Origin: Polynucleobacter sp. JS-JIR-II-50
GTDB taxonomy: Bacteria > Pseudomonadota > Gammaproteobacteria > Burkholderiales > Burkholderiaceae
Reading direction: 5' to 3'
DNA length: 64,000 nucleotides
Assembly (NCBI RefSeq): GCF_018687895.1
Contig: NZ_CP061307.1
Coordinates: 1,054,001 to 1,118,000, forward strand
Both the position numbers and the translations under genes were made by a program. Of this stretch, positions 14,365 through 22,619 are shown piece by piece; position 1 is the first letter of the stretch, and the number at the start of each line of letters is the position of its first letter. Under the pieces are notes generated by a model. That model was not told the DNA's origin. It ran no database searches and saw nothing but the letters and a program-made list of their open reading frames with translations.

Positions 14365-14934
14365 TTATTTGGTTGCAGTAGGCGCAGGCGTTATGTAATT
14401 TGCATTTAAATCAGTTGGACCCCCAAAATTAGCTCCCGCTCCTACAGAGCTATTTACGTTAACCGATGGATAGGTGGGGGTAAATTGCATTGATTTTGAT
14501 GTTAGGTTTGCAGGGGCATTGGCTGTACTGCTGGCGCCGCTAGTGCTATTGCTGGGATTAGTTTGTGTTGAGGTCTTCGCACCTGACGTCGTACTGGTAG
14601 AAGGCTTTGCTGTAGAGCTAATCGAATTAGCTGTATTTGCGGTGGCGGTTGTTTTAGTGGTTGAGGAAGTTATTGCGGACTTCTGAGCTGCAGCAGTCTC
14701 AACTGTGGCAGTTTTTTGTGCAGCAGCTTTTTGTGCTGCAGTAGTTTTTTGTGCAGCAGCGGCAGCGGCAGCAGCTTTTTGTGCAGCAGCGGCAGCGGCA
14801 GCAGCTTTTTGTGCAGCAGCATTTTGAGCGGCAATATCAGTGGTGGTGGAGCTTGTTGCTGCTATAGCAAGAATAGGGGAGAGGATGCATAGGTAACCAG
14901 CAGTTATGTATTGGAAAAGTTTGCAATAATGCAT
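14365..14934 (-). CDS. Exported Ala/Gln/Lys-repeat low-complexity protein
   Basis: 189 residues that I do not recognise as a named family. An N-terminal signal-like segment (about 1-26, ending ILAIAATS) is followed by a block (about 35-80) of repeated AAAAAAAAQK decapeptides, then a Ser/Thr/Ala-rich disordered stretch (about 85-150) and a C-terminal part with NVNSSVGAGANFGG. The repeats come from two perfect 30-bp tandem copies in the DNA. It starts 7 bases after the TolC-like gene stop, so it is probably cotranscribed with it. It could be an envelope-spanning or secreted filler protein; low-complexity sequence prevents a firm call, but the clean frame and operon position favour a real gene. 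Confidence 0.65.
   Translation of the reverse strand: MHYCKLFQYITAGYLCILSPILAIAATSSTTTDIAAQNAAAQKAAAAAAAAQKAAAAAAAAQKTTAAQKAAAQKTATVETAAAQKSAITSSTTKTTATANTANSISSTAKPSTSTTSGAKTSTQTNPSNSTSGASSTANAPANLTSKSMQFTPTYPSVNVNSSVGAGANFGGPTDLNANYITPAPTATK
14746..14820. repeat. 30-bp tandem repeat, 2.5 copies
   Basis: Unit of 30 bases at 14746-14775 and 14776-14805, identical, followed by a half copy 14806-14820. It lies inside the Ala-rich gene and encodes AAAAAAAAQK per unit, so copy number changes keep the reading frame. Confidence 0.9.
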
Positions 14935-14941
14935 GGTTACC

Positions 14942-16171
14942 TCAATTCAGATTGGGGACATCAAAATTACCACTAAGGCGTTTCAAAAGTATAAGCGTTT
15001 TAGCGTGAACCGTGCGCGCATCAAATAGCTCATACTCCGCCTCTCTGAGCTGTAAAACGGCCTGTATACCAACTTTCTTGGAAGTTTTAGTAACGCTATA
15101 GGCTAAATTAGCTCTCTCTAGGCGCTCTTTAGCCGCTTCATATTGCAAATAAGTTTGGTTAAGTTCTGTGATCACTCTAGTTTTAGTGGCCACTAAGTTA
15201 ACCTCCTGTTCTGCAATCGAATTGGATCCCGCGATGACATCAGAATCGATCATGAAGCCATTACCTATAGGTATGGATAATAAAAAACTAAACGATTTTT
15301 GAGCGCCATAATCAAGTCCGCCTGTAGAGTAAGAGGGCGTTTCAGTATAGTAAATACCGGGCATTAGATCGACCCCTTTACTGGCTTTAATCGTCTCTAA
15401 ATTAGCAGTTGCAGAATCTATTGAAGCCTTTCCTTGGCGTACATCAGTTCTTTTTTCCAATCCTTCTGAAACCAACGTCTTCACATTAAAATTTTCTGGC
15501 GGCATATTTAATGTGCCCACAGGCAATGGCAATTCTTTCTCGGCATTGCCAACAAAACTCACCAAAGTGTATGAATAATATTTAAGGTCATTACTAAGAA
15601 CGCCCTGAGCAACCTGAAACTCTGCCTTGTTTCTTGAGGCCTCATCAGATGCAAACGGCTTGAGTCGATCAATTGCAGCTTGATAAGACTGCCACAGTAA
15701 TTTAGTGCGTAAGGCATCTATGTAAGCAAAAATTGCCTGGGTTTCAACAGACTTGCTTTCCGTTAAGGCTTCGGCCATTTGGCGATTCAGGTCAGCTTGT
15801 GCTTGAGCTTCCCTGGCGGAGCGCTTACCCCAACCCTCAACAGTAATAGAGGCACCGTAAGTATTTGAGGAGGGATTTGTATATCCAACGTATGGCGTTT
15901 GGGTATACATACTGCCGCGTACATAGGTCAAAATTGGGCTTATATAGGGTCGACCTGCTTGCTTTGCAACTGAGGCCGCAGAATCAGAATTTAGATTTTT
16001 TATCTTGATGGTTGGGTTATCCAAATTCACCTCGCCAATGTAGGCAGAAAGCGCTATTGGTCGGAATTGGGTGTTGCTTGAGTGGAAGACGGGAAGTGAT
16101 TGAGCCCCGGCTTGTGTGTCATAGAGTAAGGCTAAAAAAATACAGGTAAAAAAATTTGAGGGCATTTGCAT
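14942..16171 (-). CDS. TolC-family outer membrane efflux protein
   Basis: 409 residues with a signal peptide (about 1-23, ending AGAQ). Two similar halves with long amphipathic helices rich in Ala, Gln, Glu and Arg (about 115-190 and 300-400) match the TolC/OEP fold, which forms trimeric outer-membrane channels with a periplasmic helical tunnel. It is a little shorter than usual family members (about 420-490). No periplasmic adaptor or inner-membrane pump is encoded beside it; instead it sits 3 bases after a lipase-like hydrolase gene and 7 bases before the Ala-repeat gene. The substrate is unknown. Confidence 0.8.
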   Translation of the reverse strand: MQMPSNFFTCIFLALLYDTQAGAQSLPVFHSSNTQFRPIALSAYIGEVNLDNPTIKIKNLNSDSAASVAKQAGRPYISPILTYVRGSMYTQTPYVGYTNPSSNTYGASITVEGWGKRSAREAQAQADLNRQMAEALTESKSVETQAIFAYIDALRTKLLWQSYQAAIDRLKPFASDEASRNKAEFQVAQGVLSNDLKYYSYTLVSFVGNAEKELPLPVGTLNMPPENFNVKTLVSEGLEKRTDVRQGKASIDSATANLETIKASKGVDLMPGIYYTETPSYSTGGLDYGAQKSFSFLLSIPIGNGFMIDSDVIAGSNSIAEQEVNLVATKTRVITELNQTYLQYEAAKERLERANLAYSVTKTSKKVGIQAVLQLREAEYELFDARTVHAKTLILLKRLSGNFDVPNLN

Positions 16172-16174
16172 TGC

Positions 16175-17053
16175 TTAACTCTCATTACGATTTCTAATTA
16201 TTAAGCTAGAGGTATTAAGATTCGTTTCTCTTGAGATCTCTTCTTTTTTGATGGATTGCGCTATGAAGTTAATGGTTTCATTGGCTACAATCTCGCGCTC
16301 ATTATCAACAGTAATTATGTGATATGAGTTTCCCAGCCAAATCGTACGTCTAGTCTCGGATGAAATGGAATTAAGAATCAAGTCAGGATTTTTGGGGGAA
16401 GCCGTTTCATCGTCAACTGCATGAATAATCAAAACATCTGAATTAATGGAAGGTAGGTCTTTTTTGGTTTCTTTAATTAATTTTAAAGACTCAATCAAAT
16501 GCCTTGCAGGTAAATGTGCCGCCCCAAGCTCGCTGACGCTGTTGGCTTCCACAGCTTTCTTGATGCGCTTTCGCATTTCGAGGTTTTTTACTCCGTACGG
16601 GGCTGTTTCCTTGTAATGCCAATTTCGAATACCCAGAAAATATATAGCCTTAAGAAGAGGGTAATACCAGGGGACTGACCATCCATCAAAAATAAGCACT
16701 GGTGAAAGTAAGCTCAAGCTTTGAATATTTGAATTGCGCTCTGCAACAGCCAGGGAAAGGGTTGCGCCCATACTGAGCCCCACTAGCGATACTGATGTAT
16801 GCATTTGCATCAAATCAATAACAAATTGCTCCACATCATCAATCCAGTTTTTATAGGATGTAATGCCGGTATGCGCAGAGTAACCCTTAATCCGGGGAAT
16901 GGCGTAGCTATATCCTGATTGCTTCAGTAATCTAGGAATGGCGCCCATTTCTAGTTCGGACCCGCATAACCCAGGTAACAGAACAACAGCATGCCCATTG
17001 CTTCCCTGCTGAAATAGAAGGCAGCGGTCGGAATTTAGTATTGGATCAGTCAT
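16175..17053 (-). CDS. Alpha/beta hydrolase, carboxylesterase-like
   Basis: 292 residues of alpha/beta hydrolase fold without an obvious signal peptide. The oxyanion region is VVLLPGLCGSE, the nucleophile elbow GLSMGAT (Ser near residue 95), an acid in HAVDDETASP and a His in NSYHIITVD, so the triad is complete. The arrangement resembles Est30-type carboxylesterases and monoglyceride lipases. About 40 C-terminal residues extend past the usual fold. It is the first gene of a minus-strand set with the TolC-like and Ala-repeat genes. Confidence 0.8.
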   Translation of the reverse strand: MTDPILNSDRCLLFQQGSNGHAVVLLPGLCGSELEMGAIPRLLKQSGYSYAIPRIKGYSAHTGITSYKNWIDDVEQFVIDLMQMHTSVSLVGLSMGATLSLAVAERNSNIQSLSLLSPVLIFDGWSVPWYYPLLKAIYFLGIRNWHYKETAPYGVKNLEMRKRIKKAVEANSVSELGAAHLPARHLIESLKLIKETKKDLPSINSDVLIIHAVDDETASPKNPDLILNSISSETRRTIWLGNSYHIITVDNEREIVANETINFIAQSIKKEEISRETNLNTSSLIIRNRNES

Positions 17054-17097
17054 TCGACAATATTCTGTTTTAATGATTTGTTGTTATATTATTAACC

Positions 17098-17544
17098 ATG
17101 AAAATTAATAACGCTAAGCGCTGGGCAAAGCCCGGTCTCGAAGGCTATTTTGCAGCTTTTTGCGGAGTTTGTATTGCGTTTGCAATTAGGTATACCCTGC
17201 ATCCTTTTTTGCAAAGCAATTTGCCTATGACAGTTTTCATACTAAACACTATCGTTATTGCACTATTTTATGGTTACCTACCTAGCGTTTTAACAATTGC
17301 TATCTCCATTCCGTTAGCGTTCTTTTTCTTTGTTCCGCCATTTGATTCTTTTGAAACGCCGACTGCCCAGGATTCGTTTGTTTTTGCTTCCTATATTCTT
17401 ATCGCCTTTATAGCGGTGGGGGTTGTTGAATGGCTACAAAGAGAGCGCTATAGGGCCATCCTTATCTCCAGGGTAAGTAATAGTAATTTTCAAATGCTCA
17501 GTCAGGCTAGCGTTTATCTCAAGAAAGAGCGCGATTCTAGCTAA
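17098..17544 (+). CDS. DUF4118 (KdpD-like) membrane module, standalone
   Basis: 148 residues with four hydrophobic segments (about 16-32, 43-60, 60-80 and 90-112), followed by a short charged tail (about 115-148). The arrangement, with RYTLHPFL in the first loop and FFFVPPFDSF after the third segment, is the four-helix DUF4118 domain that anchors KdpD and related sensor kinases. No histidine kinase or GAF domain follows; the frame stops after the tail. It could be a partner subunit or a remnant of a kinase. It is read divergently from the hydrolase gene, 44 bases away. Confidence 0.75.
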   Translation: MKINNAKRWAKPGLEGYFAAFCGVCIAFAIRYTLHPFLQSNLPMTVFILNTIVIALFYGYLPSVLTIAISIPLAFFFFVPPFDSFETPTAQDSFVFASYILIAFIAVGVVEWLQRERYRAILISRVSNSNFQMLSQASVYLKKERDSS

Positions 17545-17626
17545 AATACCTCTATTTAGCTGTTTTTAACTGGCTAGGACGGTGCATGCATCAAAAACCG
17601 TTAAATTGTGTGACAATCTCAGATGG

Positions 17627-17857
17627 ATGTACATCAAATTATTAATTACTCTTTTTGGGCTAGGCTTATCTTTCACCGCATCTAGTGCGGGGTTAGGCTT
17701 TAATCCATTTCAAAAGTCATTATCTCCGACGTCTCCAAGCGGAGCCGCTCAGAAGCCGCCCCCCGTTACTCAGCCGTCGCCAAACACTCAACCGAACAAG
17801 CCACCTGCGCCAGTTTTGGTTCCCACTGCTAAGCCCGAGAAACAATCAAAAAAATAA
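17627..17857 (+). CDS. Small exported Pro-rich protein
   Basis: 76 residues from ATG 17627; GTG 17582 would add 15 residues before a clear signal peptide and is less likely. The signal (about 1-20, ending TASSAG) is followed by a Pro/Gln/Lys-rich tail with QPSPNTQPNKPP. I do not recognise a family. It resembles the small proline-rich periplasmic proteins common in this group. Confidence 0.55.
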   Translation: MYIKLLITLFGLGLSFTASSAGLGFNPFQKSLSPTSPSGAAQKPPPVTQPSPNTQPNKPPAPVLVPTAKPEKQSKK

Positions 17858-17898
17858 ACTTGTACTTCAATCATTTTAGATTGATGTTAATTACAAGT
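17858..17898. terminator. Possible weak bidirectional terminator
   Basis: ACTTGTA (17858-17864) pairs with TACAAGT (17892-17898) and inner CAATC (17868-17872) with GATTG (17879-17883). It lies between two convergent genes but is A/T-rich, has internal mismatches and lacks a clean U tract. Confidence 0.35.
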
Positions 17899-17913
17899 CT
17901 GGAGTAAATAAAA

Positions 17914-18513
17914 CTACTTTTTCGTAGGGGTACTAATTGATGCAGCCATCGCATCAAAGTAAATTACTTTCACTTGCTCGCCCACATTGATATCCGCCAA
18001 TAGAGCAGGGTTCTTTACTGTAACAGTGGTGATCTTGCCGCTGGGGCCCTTAACGGAAACCAGTTTTTTCTCGCGATTCACTTCCACAATATCAGCGATG
18101 ATGGTTGTTTTATTGGTGATCGTCTCAGATGGCTTTTCATCAGCCTTAGATTTGGTTACTGTATTGGTTTCAACCTTTGAGCGAACACCATCACTTTTAG
18201 TCTTAATTAACTCAATAGCTACAGCGAGTTCATAACTTACGCTAACTCGATCACCTTTTTTGATCTGTGCAAAGTTGGTGATGTCAGGACCGGCAACAAA
18301 CTTGGATTCGCCCTCCTTGTTTTTAAAGATAATGGTGCGAGTCTTCTTGTCGATCTTCACTACTTCACCTTCATATAGCTGGTAACGATTGTCAGTTACA
18401 GCAGCATCGATCACTGTTGGCTTGGCTGCTGGCGTAGATTGAGCAAAAGCCGAAGAGGATCCAATAAAAAGGGTTGCAATAATCAAGGCGACCGGGGCAA
18501 ATTTAGTATTCAT
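17914..18513 (-). CDS. Periplasmic protein with two DUF5666-like repeats
   Basis: 199 residues with a signal peptide (about 1-24, ending SSAFAQ). Two similar beta-rich units follow: about 44-100 (YEGEVVKIDKKTRTIIFKN ... IKKGDRVSVSYELAVAIEL) and about 137-193 (ADIVEVNREKKLVSVKG ... INVGEQVKVIYFDAMAASI). Each runs from a 'V..VD...K.V.VK' strand pair to a 'I..GD.V.V.Y' end, as in DUF5666-type OB-like domains. A charged linker joins them. The function is unknown. It has its own transcript, convergent with the Pro-rich gene. Confidence 0.7.
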   Translation of the reverse strand: MNTKFAPVALIIATLFIGSSSAFAQSTPAAKPTVIDAAVTDNRYQLYEGEVVKIDKKTRTIIFKNKEGESKFVAGPDITNFAQIKKGDRVSVSYELAVAIELIKTKSDGVRSKVETNTVTKSKADEKPSETITNKTTIIADIVEVNREKKLVSVKGPSGKITTVTVKNPALLADINVGEQVKVIYFDAMAASISTPTKK

Positions 18514-18675
18514 TATTTTCCTTGTATGTAAAAGGTACTAAATTCAATCTTAGTCTATTTTGAGAGCTAAATTGGCCCCTAAAGTCAGATATTCGTTGAT
18601 GAGGCTTAAATAGTTATCTTTTGTTAATATCTCCCATCACATTGTTTTGCCTCATTTTGTCTACAAGGAATGTAA

Positions 18676-19455
18676 ATGCCACAATTCGCTGCCAATCTCA
18701 CCATGCTTTTTAATGAAGTGCCGTTTATGGAGCGGTTTGAAAAAGCAGCGAAGTCTGGATTTCAGGCTGTGGAATTTCTGTTTCCTTACGCTTTTTCTGC
18801 TGAAGATATCAAGCAAAATCTAGAGCAAAATAGACTCAAATTAGTTCTTCATAATTTACCTGCTGGTGATTGGGATGCAGGCGAACGCGGCATTGCCTGT
18901 TTGCCAGATCGTGTCGCAGAGTTTCAGGAGGGCGTTGCTAATGCTATTCAGTATGCAAAAGCGCTTGATGTTAAGCAGTTAAATTGTTTGGCTGGAAAAA
19001 TTCCCGCCGGTGCTGATAAAGAGTTATTGCATAAAACATTTATTTCAAACTTACGTTATGCGGCCAGCGCCCTTAAAGATGTCAATATCAAACTTCTGAT
19101 AGAGCCAATCAATACATTCGATATTCCTGGATTTTATTTATTCAGAACGCAGCAGGCCTTAGATATTCTCGATGAGGTGGGTTCAGATAATTTATTTATT
19201 CAGTATGACATCTACCATGCCCAGCGCATGGAAGGTGAGCTGTGCAAAACTATAGGAACCAATCTTTCTAAAATCGCTCACATTCAATTGGCGGATAACC
19301 CCGGCAGAAATGAGCCAGGTACTGGAGAAATTAATTACCCGCATCTATTTCAGTTCATTGATAGCATTGGTTATCGTGGCTGGATTGGTTGCGAATATAA
19401 GCCAGCATCTAATACCGAAGCAGGATTAGGTTGGATTAAAAGTCTAAATAAATAA
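18676..19455 (+). CDS. hyi: Hydroxypyruvate isomerase
   Basis: Interconverts hydroxypyruvate and tartronate semialdehyde. 259 residues forming an AP-endonuclease-2-like TIM barrel. Family segments are FAANLTMLFNEVPFMERF at the start, VLHNLPAGDWDAGERG, LIEPINTFDIPGFYL (metal-ligand Glu), QYDIYHAQRMEGEL and DNPGRNEPGTGEINY (second Glu). The next gene, 15 bases on, is the matching tartronate-semialdehyde reductase, which supports the role. Glyoxylate carboligase (gcl), which would complete the glycerate pathway, is not in the window. Confidence 0.92.
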   Translation: MPQFAANLTMLFNEVPFMERFEKAAKSGFQAVEFLFPYAFSAEDIKQNLEQNRLKLVLHNLPAGDWDAGERGIACLPDRVAEFQEGVANAIQYAKALDVKQLNCLAGKIPAGADKELLHKTFISNLRYAASALKDVNIKLLIEPINTFDIPGFYLFRTQQALDILDEVGSDNLFIQYDIYHAQRMEGELCKTIGTNLSKIAHIQLADNPGRNEPGTGEINYPHLFQFIDSIGYRGWIGCEYKPASNTEAGLGWIKSLNK

Positions 19456-19470
19456 CAATACGGAGACATT

Positions 19471-20370
19471 ATGAGTAAGCAATTAAAGCTAGGATTTGTT
19501 GGTCTAGGAATAATGGGTGCGCCCATGGCAGGCCATTTAGTTAATGCAGGGCACGAAGTTTTTATCAACACTCGCAGCAAGGTGCCGGAAGGACTAGCGT
19601 CTTCATCTGCGGTCCAATGCTCCTCACCTCAAGAAGTTGCTAGCAAAGCCGACATTATTTTTACTATGGTCCCAGACACTCCTGATGTTGAGAAGGTGCT
19701 ATTTGGTGACAACGGAATAGCTTCTGGTCTTACCAAAGGGAAGGTTGTTGTTGATATGAGCTCCATATCACCAATTTCTACTAAAGAGTTTGCTAAGAAA
19801 ATTAACGCATTAGGTTGCGATTACTTGGATGCCCCAGTTTCTGGCGGTGAGCTTGGTGCAAAAAATGCGACCCTCTCAATCATGGTTGGCGGAGATGAGG
19901 ATGTCTTTGAGAAAGTGAAGCCTGTATTTGAGTTGATGGGCAAAAATATTAATCTCGTGGGTGGAAATGGAGATGGTCAAACCGCTAAGGTGGCCAACCA
20001 AATCATTGTTGCCTTGAATATTGAGGCTGTAGCAGAAGCACTCTTGTTTGCTTCTAAGGCTGGCGCAGATCCTGCAAAGGTGCGTCAGGCTTTAATGGGC
20101 GGTTTTGCTAGCTCCAAGATCCTAGAGGTGCATGGCGAAAGAATGGTTAAGCGCACATTTGATCCTGGTTTCAGAATTGAATTGCATCAAAAAGATTTGA
20201 ACCTCGCTCTCAATAGTGCGAGAGCTCTGGGTGTCTCATTGCCAAATACGGCAACAGCACAGGAATTATTTAATTCATGCGCAGCTCATGGTGGTAAATC
20301 CTGGGATCACTCAGCAATGGTGCGCGCTTTAGAGAAGCTTGCAAATTTTGAAATTGGGCAAAAGGCATAA
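19471..20370 (+). CDS. glxR: 2-hydroxy-3-oxopropionate (tartronate semialdehyde) reductase
   Basis: Reduces tartronate semialdehyde to glycerate with NAD(P)H. 299 residues, beta-hydroxyacid dehydrogenase family: the Rossmann loop is GFVGLGIMGAPMAGHL (about 8-23), the substrate site DAPVSGGELGAKNATLSI (about 122-139), and the catalytic lysine lies in GQTAKVANQII (near 173). HQKDLNLAL is the usual C-terminal segment. It follows hyi by 15 bases with a GGAGA ribosome site, so the two enzymes act in sequence and are coexpressed. garR is an alternative name for the same activity. Confidence 0.93.
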   Translation: MSKQLKLGFVGLGIMGAPMAGHLVNAGHEVFINTRSKVPEGLASSSAVQCSSPQEVASKADIIFTMVPDTPDVEKVLFGDNGIASGLTKGKVVVDMSSISPISTKEFAKKINALGCDYLDAPVSGGELGAKNATLSIMVGGDEDVFEKVKPVFELMGKNINLVGGNGDGQTAKVANQIIVALNIEAVAEALLFASKAGADPAKVRQALMGGFASSKILEVHGERMVKRTFDPGFRIELHQKDLNLALNSARALGVSLPNTATAQELFNSCAAHGGKSWDHSAMVRALEKLANFEIGQKA

Positions 20371-20378
20371 GCACTCAC

Positions 20379-20966
20379 ATGCCTTCAACTTTAGTAGTCT
20401 ATTTGCATGGTTTTCGCTCCTCCCCAAGATCGAGTAAAGCGATCTTGACGGGGGATGCAATAAAAGCATTATCCACATTAGAGAATCAAATTGAGTGGTA
20501 TTGCCCTCAGTTGTTAGCTTCACCAAAGGCCAGCATGGATATGGTGATACAGCATATTGAAGCATCAACTCATGATCACTTAGTGGTTATCGGATCCTCT
20601 TTGGGTGGCTACTACACCAACTACTTGGCCGAAAAATTTGGCTGTAAAGCTGTCATTCTTAACCCGGCAGTCAGAGCGCCAAAAGAGTTGGCGCCGCATG
20701 TTGGAATGCTAACCTCATACGATACCAACGAGCCTTACGATTTTCGTCCAGAATATATTGATGAACTAAAGGCGCTACAGGTTGAATCTATTAGCAACCC
20801 GTCGCGCTACTTTCTGATCGCCGCAAAAGGTGACGAGCTCCTGGATTGGCAGGAAATGGTTGATTTCTACAAGGGTTCAGAGCATTTGGTGCTTGATGGG
20901 GGTGACCATGGTATTTCAGATTACCCAGTTCATTTGCCCAAAGTTCTGAATTTCATTTCTAGATAG
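20379..20966 (+). CDS. YqiA/YcfP-type esterase (UPF0227 alpha/beta hydrolase)
   Basis: 195 residues, a compact alpha/beta hydrolase. The N-terminal VVYLHGFRSSPRSSKA, the nucleophile elbow VIGSSLGGYY (Ser near residue 68), an Asp in AAKGDELLDW and a His in DGGDHGISD match the YqiA family. E. coli YqiA is a general esterase acting on short acyl-CoA and ester substrates; the natural substrate is unknown. It starts 8 bases after glxR and is probably cotranscribed. Confidence 0.85.
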   Translation: MPSTLVVYLHGFRSSPRSSKAILTGDAIKALSTLENQIEWYCPQLLASPKASMDMVIQHIEASTHDHLVVIGSSLGGYYTNYLAEKFGCKAVILNPAVRAPKELAPHVGMLTSYDTNEPYDFRPEYIDELKALQVESISNPSRYFLIAAKGDELLDWQEMVDFYKGSEHLVLDGGDHGISDYPVHLPKVLNFISR

Positions 20967-21046
20967 TGGATTGATTGCTGCTCGCTTCTTCTGTAAGATG
21001 ATCTAAACGGCAGCAGCTCATTTGCGCTACCTAGAAAGGAGAGTTT

Positions 21047-21616
21047 GTGCTGAGCATCTTGAAATTAGACGCAGGTGGAATTCCCCAGGGCTGGGTTAAT
21101 GCAGAAGAAGCCACCAAACAATATGCTGATAGAAGCGTTTTGTGGACTTTAGGTGACCCCATTTTTCAAATGCGCGGTGGCATTTCGAGATCTACTGGCA
21201 AGCAGTCCATTATCGAATTGCACTCCATCATTGCGGTAAAGGGCAGTGCCAAGATTAATCTCTTTGATGTGGTTCCCGTCATTACAAAACATAAACTGTT
21301 CAAGCGTGATCGCGGACTATGTGCTTATTGTGGTGACCCCATACACGAAAACCAAGCTGAAGCCGAGCACATCATACCCAATAGTCGTGGTGGTAAATAT
21401 AGCTGGATGAACTTAGTCATCTCGTGCAGGCCTTGTAATCAACGCAAGGGTAATCGCATACCAGAGCAAGCGGGCATGTCCTTGTTGTATACGCCATATT
21501 TACCCAGTCTTTATGAAGACATGATTCTAAAAGGGCGCAACATTTTGGCCGATCAAATGGACTTCCTTGCAGCTAATCTCCCTAAAAATAGCCGACTTTT
21601 AGAGAGTCTGCTCTGA
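21047..21616 (+). CDS. HNH endonuclease family protein
   Basis: 189 residues starting at GTG 21047, preceded by a strong AAAGGAGAG ribosome site. The HNH motif is complete: two zinc CxxC pairs (LCAYCGDP and SCRPCNQRKG) around the catalytic AEHIIPNSRGG and WMNLV. The N-terminal 80 residues are an unassigned extension. No methylase, integrase or phage gene flanks it, and such lone HNH proteins are widespread in Gram-negative chromosomes, so restriction is not implied. Confidence 0.85.
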   Translation: MLSILKLDAGGIPQGWVNAEEATKQYADRSVLWTLGDPIFQMRGGISRSTGKQSIIELHSIIAVKGSAKINLFDVVPVITKHKLFKRDRGLCAYCGDPIHENQAEAEHIIPNSRGGKYSWMNLVISCRPCNQRKGNRIPEQAGMSLLYTPYLPSLYEDMILKGRNILADQMDFLAANLPKNSRLLESLL

Positions 21617-21687
21617 GCCCAAGAATAGGGCGGTGTAATTTTTTTCATCTTCCCAAGATACATTCCATCAGAATCATCCTTGCAGCT

Positions 21688-22617
21688 TTGCTGCTATCGG
21701 TATTAGGGCATCTCATTCTTTTTTTTGGACTTCCATTTATCTCTTTTTCTGAACCTGCGCCAATCGCAGATGACTTAATTATTAGGACCGATCTAAAAGT
21801 AGATCCTCCAAAGAAGATTCAAATTACAAAAGCCCCAAAGAAGATTCCAAAGAAATCTGAATCGACCAACGTGGCTGAAGGCTTAAAGTTAACTACAACC
21901 GGTCAGCAGGGTGGCGACTCCAATCTGGCGGGCGTAGCTTTTAAATTACCCGAGTCAGGCATCATTTATTACGACTCATATGTGGATGGTCAAAAGTACC
22001 AAACCGGTGAGATCGATTGGATGGTCGATGGCAATAACTATCGCCTCTATATCAATATCCCGTATGCATTTGTTGGCCCATTTGTTTTTGAATCTCGTGG
22101 CTCGGTTGATTCCTATGGAATAGCCCCAATTCTCTATTGGTCACAACGGGGTTCAAAACCCCCTCGTTATTCGCGCTTCGATCGAAATGAAAGTGGGCGA
22201 GGGCGGATGTTCTTCTCTGAGAAACCTGAGTTCACCCCTGAAATATTGCCTGGAACCCAAGATCGCTTCAGTTTAATGTTCCAGTTAGCCTCACTATTAA
22301 ATGGAGATAGCAAATTGGATGAGGCAGGGTCAATTCGGCAAATACCGGTGGTTGACTACAACACACTGGAGATGTGGAACTTTAAAAGCTATGGTGAAAC
22401 GACTTCGGAGGATATTCCCAGTCTAGGCAAGGCTGTAAACCGTCATTACGCCTTAATGCAACGAGAAAACGACCCTTACAAGCGCCAGGTAGACATCTGG
22501 CTTGCAAAAGACCTTGAGTGGCTACCAGGGCGTATTCGCTCTCAAGAGTCGAACGGAAGGGTGCTTGAGCTGGTTTTCAAGCAAAAGAACCCTATTGCAA
22601 CTGTAGTTACGCCTTAA
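21688..22617 (+). CDS. DUF3108-domain protein with N-terminal membrane anchor
   Basis: About 309 residues from TTG 21688. No ATG exists in frame between the previous stop (21614-21616) and the hydrophobic start, so the true start is uncertain; the open frame upstream adds HSIRIILAALL, which would lengthen the membrane segment. After the anchor (about 1-20) comes a Lys/Pro-rich stretch (about 38-60, TonB-like composition) and then the DUF3108 beta-rich domain from SGIIYYDSYVDGQKYQTGE to the end. DUF3108 proteins are predicted periplasmic, of unknown function. The preceding HNH gene ends 71 bases away. Confidence 0.78.
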   Translation: MLLSVLGHLILFFGLPFISFSEPAPIADDLIIRTDLKVDPPKKIQITKAPKKIPKKSESTNVAEGLKLTTTGQQGGDSNLAGVAFKLPESGIIYYDSYVDGQKYQTGEIDWMVDGNNYRLYINIPYAFVGPFVFESRGSVDSYGIAPILYWSQRGSKPPRYSRFDRNESGRGRMFFSEKPEFTPEILPGTQDRFSLMFQLASLLNGDSKLDEAGSIRQIPVVDYNTLEMWNFKSYGETTSEDIPSLGKAVNRHYALMQRENDPYKRQVDIWLAKDLEWLPGRIRSQESNGRVLELVFKQKNPIATVVTP

Positions 22618-22619
22618 TT

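Noticed and set aside
14474..14686. Val/Leu-rich plus-strand frame opposite the Ala-repeat gene
   Set aside because: It mirrors the low-complexity Ala/Thr codons of the minus-strand gene and has no ribosome site.
21047..21616. Restriction-modification or homing system around the HNH gene
   Set aside because: No methylase, specificity subunit, intron or phage gene is nearby; neighbours are metabolic genes.
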